Shown here one piece after another: positions 1-10,180 of a DNA stretch of 64,000 nucleotides. A program made the translations under genes and the position numbers. The notes under the pieces were generated by a model. The model did no database searches, was not told where the DNA came from, and saw only the letters and a program-made list of their open reading frames with translations. Position 1 is the stretch's first letter. Each line of letters starts with the position of its first letter. Source of the DNA: JACVRW01 sp963746825 (GTDB lineage: Bacteria > Actinomycetota > Thermoleophilia > Solirubrobacterales > Thermoleophilaceae); assembly GCA_963746825.1 (NCBI GenBank), contig CAVVCU010000016.1:1-64000 (forward strand). The letters are read 5' to 3'.

Positions 1-455
1 ATGGCGGACGACGCTGCGCGGCGCGAGCCCTCGCGAACCAACGCGTAGCCCGCCACGTGCAGGTGATCGCCGGCCAGGAAGAGGTCGGGCGCTATGTCAC
101 CAGGCTCCAGCGCGTCGTTCGCGCCCGGATCGGGGAGCATCGTGCGCTCGCCGCCGGGCTCGACGATCACCACGCAGGTACCGGTCGGCCGGCCAGGGTC
201 GACGGCAAGCCGGGCGTCGACCCCGGCGGCGAGCAGCGCGGCGCGGGCCTCGCGCCCGTGCACGTCGTCACCCACGCGCGCCGCCAGCACCGGCGACGCC
301 CCGGCCTCGGCCAGCCATGCCGCCGTGTTCGCGGCCGAGCCGCCACCGCCGCCGAAGGAGATCCGCGCCGGGGCGTCGCTCCCGCGCGCGATCGGGGCCT
401 CCAGCCGCGCGACGACATCGACCATCACGTCGCCCACCACGACCACGCGGCTCAC
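1..455 (-). CDS. PfkB-family carbohydrate kinase, probable pseudouridine kinase (3' end outside window)
   Basis: The first 151 residues are visible; the C-terminal half with the ATP-site DTxGAGD motif lies outside the window. The reading frame opens VSRVVVVGDVMVD and carries the PfkB glycine-rich substrate motif (FGGGGGSAANTAAWLA), then GARVGDD-like and RPTGTC segments, as in the ribokinase family. The GTG start (453-455) overlaps the TGA stop of the upstream psuG in a GTGA, which implies translational coupling. In pseudouridine catabolism a PfkB kinase makes pseudouridine 5'-phosphate, the substrate of PsuG, so a PsuK role is the natural inference; another sugar or nucleoside substrate cannot be excluded from half a protein. 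Confidence 0.82.
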   Translation of the reverse strand, partial: MSRVVVVGDVMVDVVARLEAPIARGSDAPARISFGGGGGSAANTAAWLAEAGASPVLAARVGDDVHGREARAALLAAGVDARLAVDPGRPTGTCVVIVEPGGERTMLPDPGANDALEPGDIAPDLFLAGDHLHVAGYALVREGSRRAASSA

Positions 456-1345
456 GGCGCGGCGGCGGCGATCTGCGCGGCCAGCCGCGCGTTGGCCACC
501 ACCAGGCGGATGTTGGCCTCGAGACTGGCTCCGGAGGTCTCGCGCCGGAAATGGTCGAGCAGGAACGGAGTCACGTCCTTCCCGCGCACCCCCTGCCTCC
601 GAGACTCCTCGAGGCCGGAGTGCAGCGCGGCGTCGTGGAGCTCGGGGTCGAGCTGGTCCTCGAACGCGATCGGGTTGGCCACCACGATCGCGCCCCCGCC
701 GCCCAGCTCCGCCTGCGCCGACATCACCGCGGCCACCTCCTCGGGCGAATCCACGCGCCACGACACCGGATGCTCGGACTCGGACAGGTAGAAGCCGGCG
801 AAGCGGTGGCTGCCGTAGCCGAGCACCACCACGTTGAGCGTCTCCAGGCGCTCGAGGGTCGCCCCCACGTCGAGGATCGACTTGACCCCGGAGCACACGA
901 CCACGATCGGCGTGCGCGCCAGCGCCTCGAGGTCGGCCGACTCGTCCCAGGTCTCGCGGGCGCCGCGGTGCACGCCGCCCAGGCCGCCGGTGGCGAACAG
1001 CCGGATGCCGGCGCCCGCGGCGATATGAGCGGTGGCGCCGACCGTGGTGGCTCCGTCCGCGCCGCGGGCGGCGGCGGGCGCCAGGTCGCGCAGGCCGCAC
1101 TTCACCACCTCGTGCCCTTCCGCGATCGCCTCCAGGCCCGCGGGATCGAGACCCACGCGGGCCTCGCCGCCGAGCACCGCCACCGTGGCCGGCACCGCCC
1201 CGCCGTCGCGCACGGCACCCTCCACCTGGCGGGCCACCTCGAGATTGCGCGGGCGCGGCAGGCCGTGGCTGATCAGCGTGCTCTCCAGGGCCACCACGGG
1301 ACGGCCCTGGCCGAGCGCCTGCGCCACCTCGGGCTCGACGCGCAT
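452..1345 (-). CDS. psuG: Pseudouridine-5'-phosphate glycosidase
   Basis: 297 residues, close to the usual length of about 310. The enzyme reversibly splits pseudouridine 5'-phosphate into uracil and ribose 5-phosphate in the cytoplasm. The N-terminal ALESTLISHG motif holds the conserved Glu21, and Lys155 in CSGVKSILD matches the lysine that forms the ring-opened ribose adduct. The conserved GTATTVGAT-like region, FATGGLGGVHRG, and the C-terminal asparagine-containing NIRLVVANARLA are present. It is co-directional with the kinase and overlaps it by 4 bp. The ATG lies 2 bp beyond the stop codon of the upstream hydrolase gene. Confidence 0.95.
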   Translation of the reverse strand: MRVEPEVAQALGQGRPVVALESTLISHGLPRPRNLEVARQVEGAVRDGGAVPATVAVLGGEARVGLDPAGLEAIAEGHEVVKCGLRDLAPAAARGADGATTVGATAHIAAGAGIRLFATGGLGGVHRGARETWDESADLEALARTPIVVVCSGVKSILDVGATLERLETLNVVVLGYGSHRFAGFYLSESEHPVSWRVDSPEEVAAVMSAQAELGGGGAIVVANPIAFEDQLDPELHDAALHSGLEESRRQGVRGKDVTPFLLDHFRRETSGASLEANIRLVVANARLAAQIAAAAP

Positions 1346-1347
1346 CT

Positions 1348-2544
1348 CTACTGCACGCCCGGGAAGCCGGCGAAGGTGTTCCAGACCGGCCGCGGCGCAC
1401 CGCCGGCCAGCCGGTTCTCACGCAGGCCCGAGTCGGCGAACGGGTTCTCGTGGAGCAGGTAGTTGGTCCACATCTCGACGCCGGGCGCGGCGCTCATTCG
1501 CGCCCAGTTGAGCGCCACGAGCTGCGCCTGGGCGGCCGGGTCGGTCGCGTCGCCCGACCCCAGCCGCGCGCCGCCCTCGGTCAGCCAGAGCTTGGGATCG
1601 GCGCTGCCGCCGCGACCGTCCCAGCGATCTACCAGCAGTCCGCGCACGGAGTCGGCGCGCGTGGGTGAGGCCATGTTCTCCTCCACGTCGATGTAGTTGT
1701 GGTGGTCCACACGAAGTTGTCCGGCCATCCGCCCGGCGGGAGAGCGGCCAGAGTGTCAGACACGGCGGTGCGGAAGTTGGTCTCGGCCCGCGAGTCGACG
1801 CCGAAGTGGTCCGACAGGGCCGGCGCCGCCATGAGGATGGGGTCGCCGCGCGCGGCCGACACCGACCTCGCCGTGGCCATCATCTCGGCGATGTACGAGC
1901 CGATCACCCGGCGGCCGGGGCCGAACGGGTCCCCCGTCGGGCTCGGCGCCTGCTGAGGCCACATCTGCAGGTTGGGCTCGTTCATGATCTCGAGCGCGAG
2001 GTTGCGGCCGTAGCCCGCATAGCGCCCGACGAGCCAATCGATCCAGCGCCCGTAGTGGCCGCCGGGCCCGAGTTCGGCCGACGGGCACACGGGTCTCCAT
2101 CGACTTCAGGCGCTCCAGTGGCGGCCCGGGCGTGCCGCGGTCCTCCAGCGCCCAGTCGGCCGGCCTGCCCGCCGTCCCGTTCGCCCAGCGCGGGAAGAGC
2201 CAGCTCACCAGGACCACATTGAGGCCCGCCGCGCGCGCCGCGGCGATCTGGGCGTCGAGCGAGGCGATGTAGCGATAGCCGCATCCGGTCCCGCAGTCGG
2301 GCAGGTCGTTGGCGGGCGAGTCGAGCGCTGACCAGGGCACGAAGGCGGGCGGCAGCGGCTGCGCCTTGTCCCAGCGGATCCAGAGCCGCACCCAGCGGGC
2401 GCCGGTCTGCTGAACCAGCTCGAGGTTGTCGAGGGCGGTGAGGTCGTCGGCGTCGCCCCCCTGGTTGATCGACGTCATCGACAGCGATTTGCGCAGGCCC
2501 GGCTCTCCGCGGGCAGGAGCCCCGAGCAGCGCGAAGGTGAGCAT
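1348..2544 (-). CDS. Secreted clan GH-A glycoside hydrolase (cellulase-like), frameshifted
   Basis: Three reading-frame pieces join into one (beta/alpha)8 hydrolase. The N-terminal piece has GARWVRLWIRWD, the middle piece (about 1,700-2,090) has EIMNEPNLQMW, whose NEP glutamate is the usual acid/base of clan GH-A, and the last piece (1,348-1,728) has LWLTEGG, the likely nucleophile. Frame changes are needed near 2,095 and near 1,700. A short hydrophobic stretch (LTFALLGAPARG) at the N-terminus looks like a signal peptide. The family is probably GH5 or a relative; the substrate is unknown. The start is uncertain because the upstream threonine ammonia-lyase frame runs into this gene without a stop. 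Confidence 0.65.
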
Positions 2545-2589
2545 CGCCAGCAGGCAGGTGAGCCAGAGGTGCTCTCCGACAGCGTCCTT

Positions 2590-3817
2590 CTCCACTCGCA
2601 GCGCGAAGCCATCCCCACGGGCCGCGTCGAGGATCGCCTCGTTGCAGTCCGGTCCGCTGGTCTGCAGCACCAGCTTGATGGCCGTCTCGCGGACGTGGAG
2701 GTCGATCCCGTCGCGCAGGTGCTCCACGTCGACCACGTTGCCTCCGTGGTCGGCCACGATCGCCAGCAGCCCGGCCAGCGCGCCGGGACGGTCGGGGACC
2801 ACGGTGGAGATGACCATGCGCCGCCCCGCATAGGTCTCGCCCAGCCGGACGGCCTCGGAGAGAAGCGACGCGTCGACGTTCCCGCCCGACAGCACGGCAC
2901 AGATCTCGCCTTCGTCCGGAGCCTTCACGCAGTCGTGCATGAGTGCGGCCACCGCCACCGCGCCGGCGCCCTCCACCACGAGCTTGGAGCGCTCGAGCAA
3001 CAGCACCATCGCCTCCGCCACCTGGTCGTCGGACACCGTCACCACCTCATCCACGTGGCGCTCGACCAGCGGCAGGGTGAAGTCGCCGGGACGCTTGACG
3101 GCGATGCCGTCGCAGATGGTGTTGGCCGAGCGCGCGCCGATGGGCTTGTGCGCGGCGAGCGAATCGATGTAGGGCGCGCAGGCCTCGGCCTGCACTCCCA
3201 CCACACGCGCATCGGGAAGCCGAGCGGCCAACGCCAGCCCGATCCCCGCGATCAGCCCACCGCCGCCCAGCGGAACCACCACCAGGCTCACCGCCGGGCC
3301 CTGCCGCGCGATCTCGAACCGGCCGCGTGCCCTGCCCCGCCACCACGGGCGGCTGGTCGAAGGCGTGCACCATGGTCAGGCCCTCGTCCTCGGCCAGGCG
3401 CTTGGCCTCGGTGCCCGCCTCGTCGAAGCCGCCCTCGACGAATCTCACCTCGCCGCCGTACTGGCGCACCGCCGCGACCTTGGCCAGCGGAGCCTGGGCC
3501 GGGCATCACCAACACCGAGCGCGCGTTTCGCGTCGCGCGCCGCCCAGGCCACGGCCTGGGCGTGGTTGCCGGCGCTGGCGGCGACCACACCGGCGCCGAG
3601 CGCCTCCGCGGACAGCTGGGCGATCATGTTGGTGGCGCCGCGGGCCTTGAACAGACCCCGTCACCTGGAGGTTCTCGGCCTTCAGCAGCACCCGCGCGCC
3701 GACGCGGCGCGACAGCTCGCCCGCCGAGAGCATCGGCGTTTCGCGCACCTTTCCGGCGATGCGGGCCTCGGCCGCCTCGATGTCCTCGACGCTCACGGCT
3801 TGGGAAGCCACGCTCAT
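2590..3817 (-). CDS. ilvA: Threonine ammonia-lyase with C-terminal ACT domain, frameshifted
   Basis: PLP enzyme converting threonine to 2-oxobutyrate and ammonia. The N-terminus (SVASQAVSVEDIEAAEARI) and VRETPMLSAGELSRR are in one frame. The PLP-lysine motif becomes readable as TGS-FKARGATNMI after removing one base near 3,655. AASAGNHAQAVAWAA is in another frame, and the PLP phosphate loop PLGGGGLIAGIG begins near 3,290. Further shifts are needed near 3,510 and 3,310. The C-terminal ACT domain (VVPDRPGALAGLLAIVADHGG) fits the TdcB/short IlvA class. The frame then runs on into the hydrolase gene with no stop, so the exact end is approximate. It is divergent from the Crp-like gene with only about 17 bp between starts. 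Confidence 0.8.
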
Positions 3818-3834
3818 GAGACCATTATGCGCGC

Positions 3835-4536
3835 ATGGCCGCCCGTGACAACGGAGAGGAGACGCGCGCCTGCTCGCGCGGACCGAGGTCTTCGCCGACC
3901 TCGAGCCCCGCGAGCTTGAGGCCGTGGCCCAGGTGGCCGTGCCCCGCCGCTGGGATCGCGGCCACGTGATCTTCCGCGAGGGCGGACGAGGGCGACACCT
4001 GCTATCTGCTGCGCACCGGTGCGGTGGTGCTGACCCGCGAGCACCAGGACGGGCGCATGGTGGCGCTGGCCGAGCTGCGCGCCGGCTCGATGTTCGGCGA
4101 GCTGGCGATGTTCCGCGGCGAGACGAGATCGGCCACCGCCGAGGCGGCCGAGCCCACCACCTCCAGTCGCCCTCCTGGCGGCCGACATGCAGCGCCTCAT
4201 CCGCCGCAACCCGACCTCGCCCTCAAGCTTCTGGCCGCGCTCGCCGAGCGGGTCAGCCGCACTAACGAGCGGCTGCTTCAGCAGTCCTTCCAGACGGTGG
4301 CGGGGCGCGTGGCCGGCGCGCTCCTGGCCCAGACGATCTCCCGCCAGGCGGAGGGAGCGCCCGACGCGGATGTGCTGATCCGGGCCACCCAGGCGGAGAT
4401 CGCCCACCTGGCCGGCACCTCCCGCGAGAGCGCGAGCCGTTTCCTGGCCACGCTGGAGCGCGCGGAAGTGGTCACCCTCGGCAGGGGCAAGGTGACCGTG
4501 CATGACCCGGGACGACTCCGAAACTACATTCACTGA
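3835..4536 (+). CDS. Crp/Fnr-family transcriptional regulator, frameshifted
   Basis: A cyclic-nucleotide-binding fold is spread over several frames: VFADLEPRELEAVAQ, GHVIFREG then DEGDTCYLLRTGAVVL, and GSMFGELAMFRGETRSATAEA with the conserved GELA of the effector pocket. The C-terminal half is one frame from 4,190 on. It contains the dimer helix (LALKLLAALAERVSRTNERL) and a Crp-type winged helix with TQAEIAHLAGTSRESASRFLATLE as the recognition motif. Single-base shifts are needed near 3,868, 3,985, 4,165 and 4,200. RESASR resembles Crp/GlxR-type recognition helices. It ends 12 bp before pcm, so the two may be co-transcribed. The effector cannot be assigned. Confidence 0.8.
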
Positions 4537-4548
4537 GAAGCGCCTGCC

Positions 4549-5141
4549 ATGGTCGCGCGGCAGCTGCGCAACCGCGGGATCACCGATCTGCGAACCCTTG
4601 CGGCGATGGCGGAGGTCCCGCGTCACCGCTTCGTGCCCGGCGACCAGCGTCGCCGCGCCTACCGCGACGGCGCGCTGCGTATCGGCGAAGGGCAGACCAT
4701 CTCCCAGCCCTGGATCGTGGCCTGCATGGCCCAGCAGCTCGAGCTGAACGGGGAGGAGACGGTGCTCGAGGTGGGGACAGGCTCGGGTACGCCGCGGCGT
4801 GCTCTCGCGCCGTGCGCCTCGGTGATCACGATCGAGCGCGTCGCGAGCCTCGGCCGACGGGCGGCCGGCACCCTGGGCGAGCTGGGCGACGACGTCGAAG
4901 TCAGGGTCGGCGACGGGGCGCTGGGGCGCCCGACCGGGCTCCGTTCGGCGGCATCTCGGTGACCGCACGCCGTCGACGAACCACCCCCGCGCTGGTCGGC
5001 CAGCTCGGCCCGGGTGCCACGCTCGTCTGCCCGGTCGCGCGCGGGCGCCACGAGCAGCTGCTCCGCCTACGCGCCGGCGAGGTGGAGGCGGTGGCCTCCG
5101 TCCGATTCGTACCCCTGGTGAGCGGGTCGCATGATTCGTGA
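4549..5141 (+). CDS. pcm: Protein-L-isoaspartate O-methyltransferase, frameshifted
   Basis: Repairs isoaspartyl residues in damaged proteins using S-adenosylmethionine. The N-terminus shows MVARQLRNRGI, VPRHRFVP and the typical IGEGQTISQPWIVACMAQ substrate segment, followed by the SAM motif VLEVGTGSG. The rest (ITIERV, PALVGQLGPGATLVCPV, LVSGSHDS) continues in other frames, with shifts near 4,790, 4,930 and 4,970. Corrected length is about 195 residues, normal for the family. The last codons overlap the start of the Nudix gene by 11 bp, indicating an operon. The ATG at 4,549 is chosen because MVARQLRxRGI is the usual family start. Confidence 0.85.
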
Positions 5142-5541
5142 GTTCTCCGCCGGAGGCGTGGTGGTGCGCCGGATGCGCGGGCGGCCCTTCGTGGCCGTGG
5201 TGCGCGTGCGCGACGCCGTGCTCGCCCTGCCAAAGGGCCACCCCGACGGCGACGAGTCCGCCGCCGAGGCGGCGCGCCGGGAGGTGCGCGAGGAGACCGG
5301 GTTGGAGGCCGACCTGGTCGAGAAGCTCGACGACATCCGCTATGGTACGCGCGCGACGGCGCAGCGTGATGAAGATCGTGTCCTTCTCTCTTTCGCTACC
5401 GCGGGGGCAGCGTCGAGAAGTCACGATCACGAGGTCCAGGAGGCCCTCTGGATTCCTCTGGAGGAGGCCCCCGGGCGCCTCGACAAGGGCGAGAAGGACG
5501 TGGCCGCGATTGCCTTGGCGCGGATATCCGAGGTCCACTAG
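5131..5541 (+). CDS. Nudix hydrolase
   Basis: 136-residue protein carrying a complete Nudix box (G-x5-E-x7-REVREETGL, residues about 37-59), so a nucleoside-diphosphate-type pyrophosphohydrolase. The N-terminal SAGGVVVRR and LPKGHPDGDE are typical of the MutT/Ap4A-pyrophosphatase group found in actinobacteria. The stretch between about 5,345 and 5,420 reads better in another frame (VMKIVSF and RYRGGSVE), so two compensating indels probably scramble about 25 residues; the frame is restored at HDHEVQEALWIPLEEA. It overlaps the pcm end by 11 bp and is followed 13 bp later by the ASCH gene. The substrate is unknown. Confidence 0.88.
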   Translation: MIREFSAGGVVVRRMRGRPFVAVVRVRDAVLALPKGHPDGDESAAEAARREVREETGLEADLVEKLDDIRYGTRATAQRDEDRVLLSFATAGAASRSHDHEVQEALWIPLEEAPGRLDKGEKDVAAIALARISEVH

Positions 5542-5554
5542 TCCTCCGCGCGTC

Positions 5555-5941
5555 GTGTTCGTCCTCAACTTCTACTCGCCGATCTTCATCGACCAGCTCA
5601 AGCGCGGCCGCAAGACCGCCACCATCCGGCTGGGCGACAAGGGCAACAAGTACCGCAAGGGCGAGGTCGTGCTGGTGACCGTGGGCTTCAGCACTCCCCG
5701 CGCGAGAAGATCTTCGAGGCCGTGATCGACTCGGTAGAGGTCAAGCAGGTGCGCGATCTCGCCCACATCGAGCACGACAACCCGGAGTTCCGTCGGCTCG
5801 ACGATGGTGCACTTCCTGGAGCAGATCTACGGCCGCAAGGTGGAGATGGGGGAGGACGCCGTGACGGTCGTGCGCTCTCCCAGATCTCCGAGCGTTCGGA
5901 GATCCGGGACCGGCTGCGCCGTCGGCCCACAGCAGGACTAG
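5555..5941 (+). CDS. ASCH-domain protein, frameshifted
   Basis: Begins VFVLNFYSPIFIDQLKRGRKTATIRLGDK, a good match to the ASCH fold (a PUA-like RNA-binding beta-barrel): the hydrophobic strand, the xxLKxGRKTxTIR motif and RKGEVVLVTVG. The middle (EAVIDSVEVKQVRDLAHIEHDNPEF) is in a second frame after a shift near 5,700, and EQIYGRKVEMGEDAVTVV returns to the first frame after about 5,805. A TAG at 5,939-5,941 in the starting frame closes it just before the CIRCE elements. ASCH proteins are thought to bind RNA or to deaminate or hydrolyse nucleotides; no function is assigned here. The GTG start at 5,555 is inferred. Confidence 0.7.
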
Positions 5942-5942
5942 C

Positions 5943-5969
5943 TTGGCACTCTGAGTCCTAGAGTGCCAA
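5943..5969. promoter_or_regulatory. CIRCE operator 1 (HrcA site)
   Basis: TTGGCACTC, a 9-bp spacer, then GAGTGCCAA: a perfect 9-bp inverted repeat differing from the CIRCE consensus (TTAGCACTC-N9-GAGTGCTAA) by one base per arm. It lies 58 bp upstream of groES, the classic place for HrcA repression of chaperonin genes. hrcA itself is not in the window. Confidence 0.93.
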
Positions 5970-5971
5970 GT

Positions 5972-5998
5972 TCGGCACTCGCACCCTGTGAGTGCCAA
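5972..5998. promoter_or_regulatory. CIRCE operator 2 (imperfect)
   Basis: TCGGCACTC, a 9-bp spacer, then GAGTGCCAA. It has the same architecture as the first site with one mismatch between the arms and starts 29 bp downstream of it. Two CIRCE copies in tandem upstream of groESL occur in several actinobacteria and are expected to tighten HrcA control. Confidence 0.88.
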
Positions 5999-6026
5999 GT
6001 GGAACTGCACCCGATGGAGGTATGCC

Positions 6027-6315
6027 ATGAATCTCAAGCCTCTGGGAGATCTTGCCTGATCGTTCAGGCGATTGAAGAGGGAGAGAGCACTGCCAGCGGC
6101 ATCGTCCTTCCCGACACGGCCAAGGAGAAGCCGCAGCGCGGCAAGGTCTGCGGTCGGCGACGCAGTGGGACGAGGACGGCGACAAGCGGATCCGCTCGAC
6201 GTGTCCGAAGGCGACGAGGTCCTGTATCGAAGTACGGCGGCACCAGGTGCAGGTCGAAGGCGATGACCTGCTGGTCCTGCGGGAGTCGGACGTGCTCGCC
6301 GAAGGTAGCGGGTGA
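6027..6315 (+). CDS. groES: Co-chaperonin GroES, frameshifted
   Basis: The 10-kDa lid of the GroEL chaperonin. The start MNLKPLGD follows a strong ribosome site (ATGGAGG, 6,014-6,020). The remainder is readable only by changing frame: LIVQAIEEGESTASGIVLPDTAKEKPQRGKV, then GDGQWDEDG-like residues, LDVSEGDEVLY, the KYGGT loop, and a terminal DDLLVLRESDVLA with TGA at 6,313-6,315. The mobile-loop residues (TASGIVLPD) are intact. Corrected length is about 96 residues, as expected. It is followed 17 bp later by groEL and controlled by the two CIRCE sites. Confidence 0.88.
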
Positions 6316-6332
6316 GCAGAGGACGGACGAAT

Positions 6333-7955
<1,623 letters not shown>

Positions 7956-7980
7956 GAAGCCGAAGGCTTCCGCAGTACTG

Positions 7981-8018
7981 GAGAGGGCCCTGCCGACGGC
8001 GGGGCCCTCTCTCTTTCT
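7981..8018. terminator. Rho-independent-type terminator after groEL
   Basis: GAGAGGGCCC (7,981-7,990), a loop of about 11 nt, then GGGCCCTCTC (8,002-8,011), a perfect 10-bp stem followed by TCTTTCTC on the plus strand. It sits between groEL and the convergent SDR gene and could stop transcription from both sides. Confidence 0.8.
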
Positions 8019-8896
8019 CAGGCCGTGCCGAGAACGCTCGCCATCGGCCGCGGACGCACACCGAGCGCCTCCGCGTCCGCCGTGCCCTGCTGGGTGGTCA
8101 TCGCCTCCTCCATCAGCTCCGCCTCCTCCCAGGTGGCGAAGGCCTTCGCGCCCGACAGCCGGCCCACCAGCCCCAGCGACGCCCGAACCAGCGGCAGCGG
8201 AACGTGCAGCAGCGGCCGGCGGCGGCCGAGGGGCTCGAGCACCACGCGCACGATGTCGTCGTAGGAGAGCACCTCGGGCCCGGCGAGCTCGAAGGAGCGC
8301 CGGCGTGACTGAGAGGACATCAGCGCCGCGACCACGCAGTCGCCCACGTCGTTGGCCCAGATGGGCTGAAAGCGGGCCCGCCCTGATCCCGACACCGGGA
8401 GGGCGGGCAGGTAGGAGAAGCGCTCCAGCAGCGTCAGCCAGGGGTCCCCGGGGGCGTAGATGATCGACGGCCTGAAGACGGTCGTCTCGAGCGGCGAGGC
8501 CAGCACCGCCTCCTCGGCCAGCGCCTTGGCGCGAAAGAAGCGGGTTCGGGAGTGGTGGCGCGCGCCGAGGGCGGAGAAGAACAGAAAGCGCCGCGCCCCC
8601 GCTCTCTCGGCGGCCTTCACCAGCCTCAGCGTGGCCACGGCGTTCAGCTCCTCAATGGAGGCATGGGGCTGGTCGCGGATCGACGCGGCGAGGTGCACCA
8701 CGGTGTCGACGCCGCGCAGGGCATTGCGAAACGACGGAGGGTCGGCGAGGTCGCCGAGGGCGAGCTGCACGCGCACTCGCCGGTCGCCCAGGCCACCGGG
8801 GTCGCGCACCAGGCAGCGGACGGGCTCACGGGCCGCTGTGAGCCGTTGCAGCAGGGCCGAGCCGACCGTGCCCGTGGCCCCGGTGAGCAGGATCAC
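8018..8896 (-). CDS. NAD(P)-binding SDR-family protein (NDUFA9/NmrA-like epimerase fold)
   Basis: About 292 residues from the GTG at 8,896. An N-terminal Rossmann motif (LLTGATGTVGSALLQRL) is followed by a nucleotide-binding acidic segment (LALGDLADP), VDTVVHLAAS and a FFSALGARHH region in place of the classical YxxxK tyrosine-lysine pair. FRPSIIYAPGDPWL and the C-terminal pattern are typical of atypical extended SDRs related to the complex I NDUFA9 subunit. The true start is the GTG that overlaps the methyltransferase stop codon in a GTGA; the frame stays open upstream only as an artefact of overlap. The substrate is unknown; membrane-lipid or quinone chemistry is a guess. Confidence 0.83.
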   Translation of the reverse strand: MILLTGATGTVGSALLQRLTAAREPVRCLVRDPGGLGDRRVRVQLALGDLADPPSFRNALRGVDTVVHLAASIRDQPHASIEELNAVATLRLVKAAERAGARRFLFFSALGARHHSRTRFFRAKALAEEAVLASPLETTVFRPSIIYAPGDPWLTLLERFSYLPALPVSGSGRARFQPIWANDVGDCVVAALMSSQSRRRSFELAGPEVLSYDDIVRVVLEPLGRRRPLLHVPLPLVRASLGLVGRLSGAKAFATWEEAELMEEAMTTQQGTADAEALGVRPRPMASVLGTA

Positions 8897-9915
8897 CGGC
8901 CGATCACCACCACACGCCAGGGCGAGCGCTCGTTGCGGTGGACGGTCACCTCGTCGAAGCCCGCCTCCTCGATCCACCCCCGGATCTCCGACGGCTGGAA
9001 GTTGCGCGAATGGCTCCAGGCGTAGAAGAGCAGGCTGGAGATCGCGCCGTGCTCGGACGACGTCTCGCCGGCCTCGGGCCGGGCCGAGTCGCCCACCACC
9101 AGGCAGCCGCCGGGACGCAGGGCCGCGCGGGCCATGCGGCAGAGCTCGCGGTCGCGCTGCTCGGGCAGATGGTGGATGAGGTTGAACACCGACACCACGT
9201 CGAGTCCTTCCCCTCCCAGACCCAGCTCGAACACGTCGCCCGCGCGAAAGCTCACACGGTCGGCGTAGCCCTCCTCCTCCACTATTCCGCGGCCCACCTC
9301 AACGCTGGGAGCCAGGTCGAGCACCGTGGCCTCGAGGCCGGGGTGGCGGCGGCACATGGCCATGGCGAAGCCCGCGTGGCCCCCGGCCACGTCCACCAGC
9401 CGCCGCGGCGCCTCGACCGGCACGAGGGCGGCGTTGTCTTCCTGCTCGGCTCGCGATATCTCGAACAACCCGCGGATGTAGGCCGCCCAGCGCTCGCGCT
9501 CGCCGTGGCGCTGCTCGTGCATGGAGTAGGCGCTGCCGTCGCGCACGGCGCCCGGCAGCAGGTCGAGGACCTGCCAGTGAAGGTCGGCCTGGGCCCCGAC
9601 GAAGGTGGCGATCGAGTCCGGTGAGGAGCTGACGAGCAGCCGCCGGCTCACCTCGCTGTTGCGCAGCCGCCCGTCCTCCTCGCCCTCCACGTAGCCCAGC
9701 GCCAGCAGGGTCGTGAGCAGGGTCTCGGTTCCCAGCGGGTCGAGCTCCAGGCGTTCGGCCAGCCCCGCCGGGCCGGCCGGCGCGTCGTCCAAGGCGTCGA
9801 ACACCCCAAGCATGGTCGCGGTGCTCAGCGCGCGGGCCGCCACCAGGCCGGTGAAGGAATCGAGAAACGGGTCGGGCTCGCGCACGGGCGCAACGATAGA
9901 ATCCCCGCGACTCAT
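8893..9915 (-). CDS. SAM-dependent O-methyltransferase with N-terminal winged-helix domain
   Basis: Up to 340 residues. The N-terminal part (DSFTGLVAARALSTATMLGVFDAL, then LLTTLLALGYVEGEEDGRLRNSEVSRRLL) is the dimerisation winged helix of the plant/polyketide O-methyltransferase group. The C-terminal class I Rossmann domain has LVDVAGGHAGFAMAMC (motif I), a VLDLAPSVE acidic strand, and VSVFNLIHHLPEQ with the HH pair. The ATG at 9,915 shares CATG with the divergent ferredoxin gene. A GTG at 9,885 (VREPDPFLDSF) is an equally good start and would leave a gap for a promoter. The 4-bp overlap with the SDR gene suggests a two-step small-molecule pathway. The acceptor is unknown. Confidence 0.85.
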   Translation of the reverse strand: MSRGDSIVAPVREPDPFLDSFTGLVAARALSTATMLGVFDALDDAPAGPAGLAERLELDPLGTETLLTTLLALGYVEGEEDGRLRNSEVSRRLLVSSSPDSIATFVGAQADLHWQVLDLLPGAVRDGSAYSMHEQRHGERERWAAYIRGLFEISRAEQEDNAALVPVEAPRRLVDVAGGHAGFAMAMCRRHPGLEATVLDLAPSVEVGRGIVEEEGYADRVSFRAGDVFELGLGGEGLDVVSVFNLIHHLPEQRDRELCRMARAALRPGGCLVVGDSARPEAGETSSEHGAISSLLFYAWSHSRNFQPSEIRGWIEEAGFDEVTVHRNERSPWRVVVIGR

Positions 9916-10180
9916 GGCCTACGTCATCGCCGAGCCCTGCATCGACCAAAAAGACAACTCGTGTGTCGAGGTGTGTCCCGTGGACTGCATCCACCCGACG
10001 CCCGACGAACCCGACTACGACAACGTCAAGCAGCTCTACATCGACCCCGAGGAGTGCATCGACTGCGACGCGTGCGTCGAGGCCTGCCCGGTCGACGCCT
10101 GCTTCGCCGAGGACCAGCTGCCCGACGAGTGGCAGGGCTTCATCCAGACCAACGCGGACTACTACAAGCAGGCCGGCTAG
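9914..10180 (+). CDS. fdxA: 7Fe ferredoxin (3Fe-4S/4Fe-4S)
   Basis: 88-residue acidic electron carrier. Cysteines 9, 17, 21 (with Pro22) and 25 and the second set C48-x2-C51-x2-C54-x3-C58-Pro match the FdxA type, where a 3Fe-4S cluster uses C9, C17 and C58 and a 4Fe-4S cluster uses C21, C48, C51 and C54. The ending with WQGFIQTNADYY is typical of the group. The protein has an insertion (PTPDEPDYDNVK) between the two motifs. The gene is unusually tight: its ATG shares CATG with a divergent gene and its TAG shares CTAG with a convergent gene. Confidence 0.95.
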   Translation: MAYVIAEPCIDQKDNSCVEVCPVDCIHPTPDEPDYDNVKQLYIDPEECIDCDACVEACPVDACFAEDQLPDEWQGFIQTNADYYKQAG

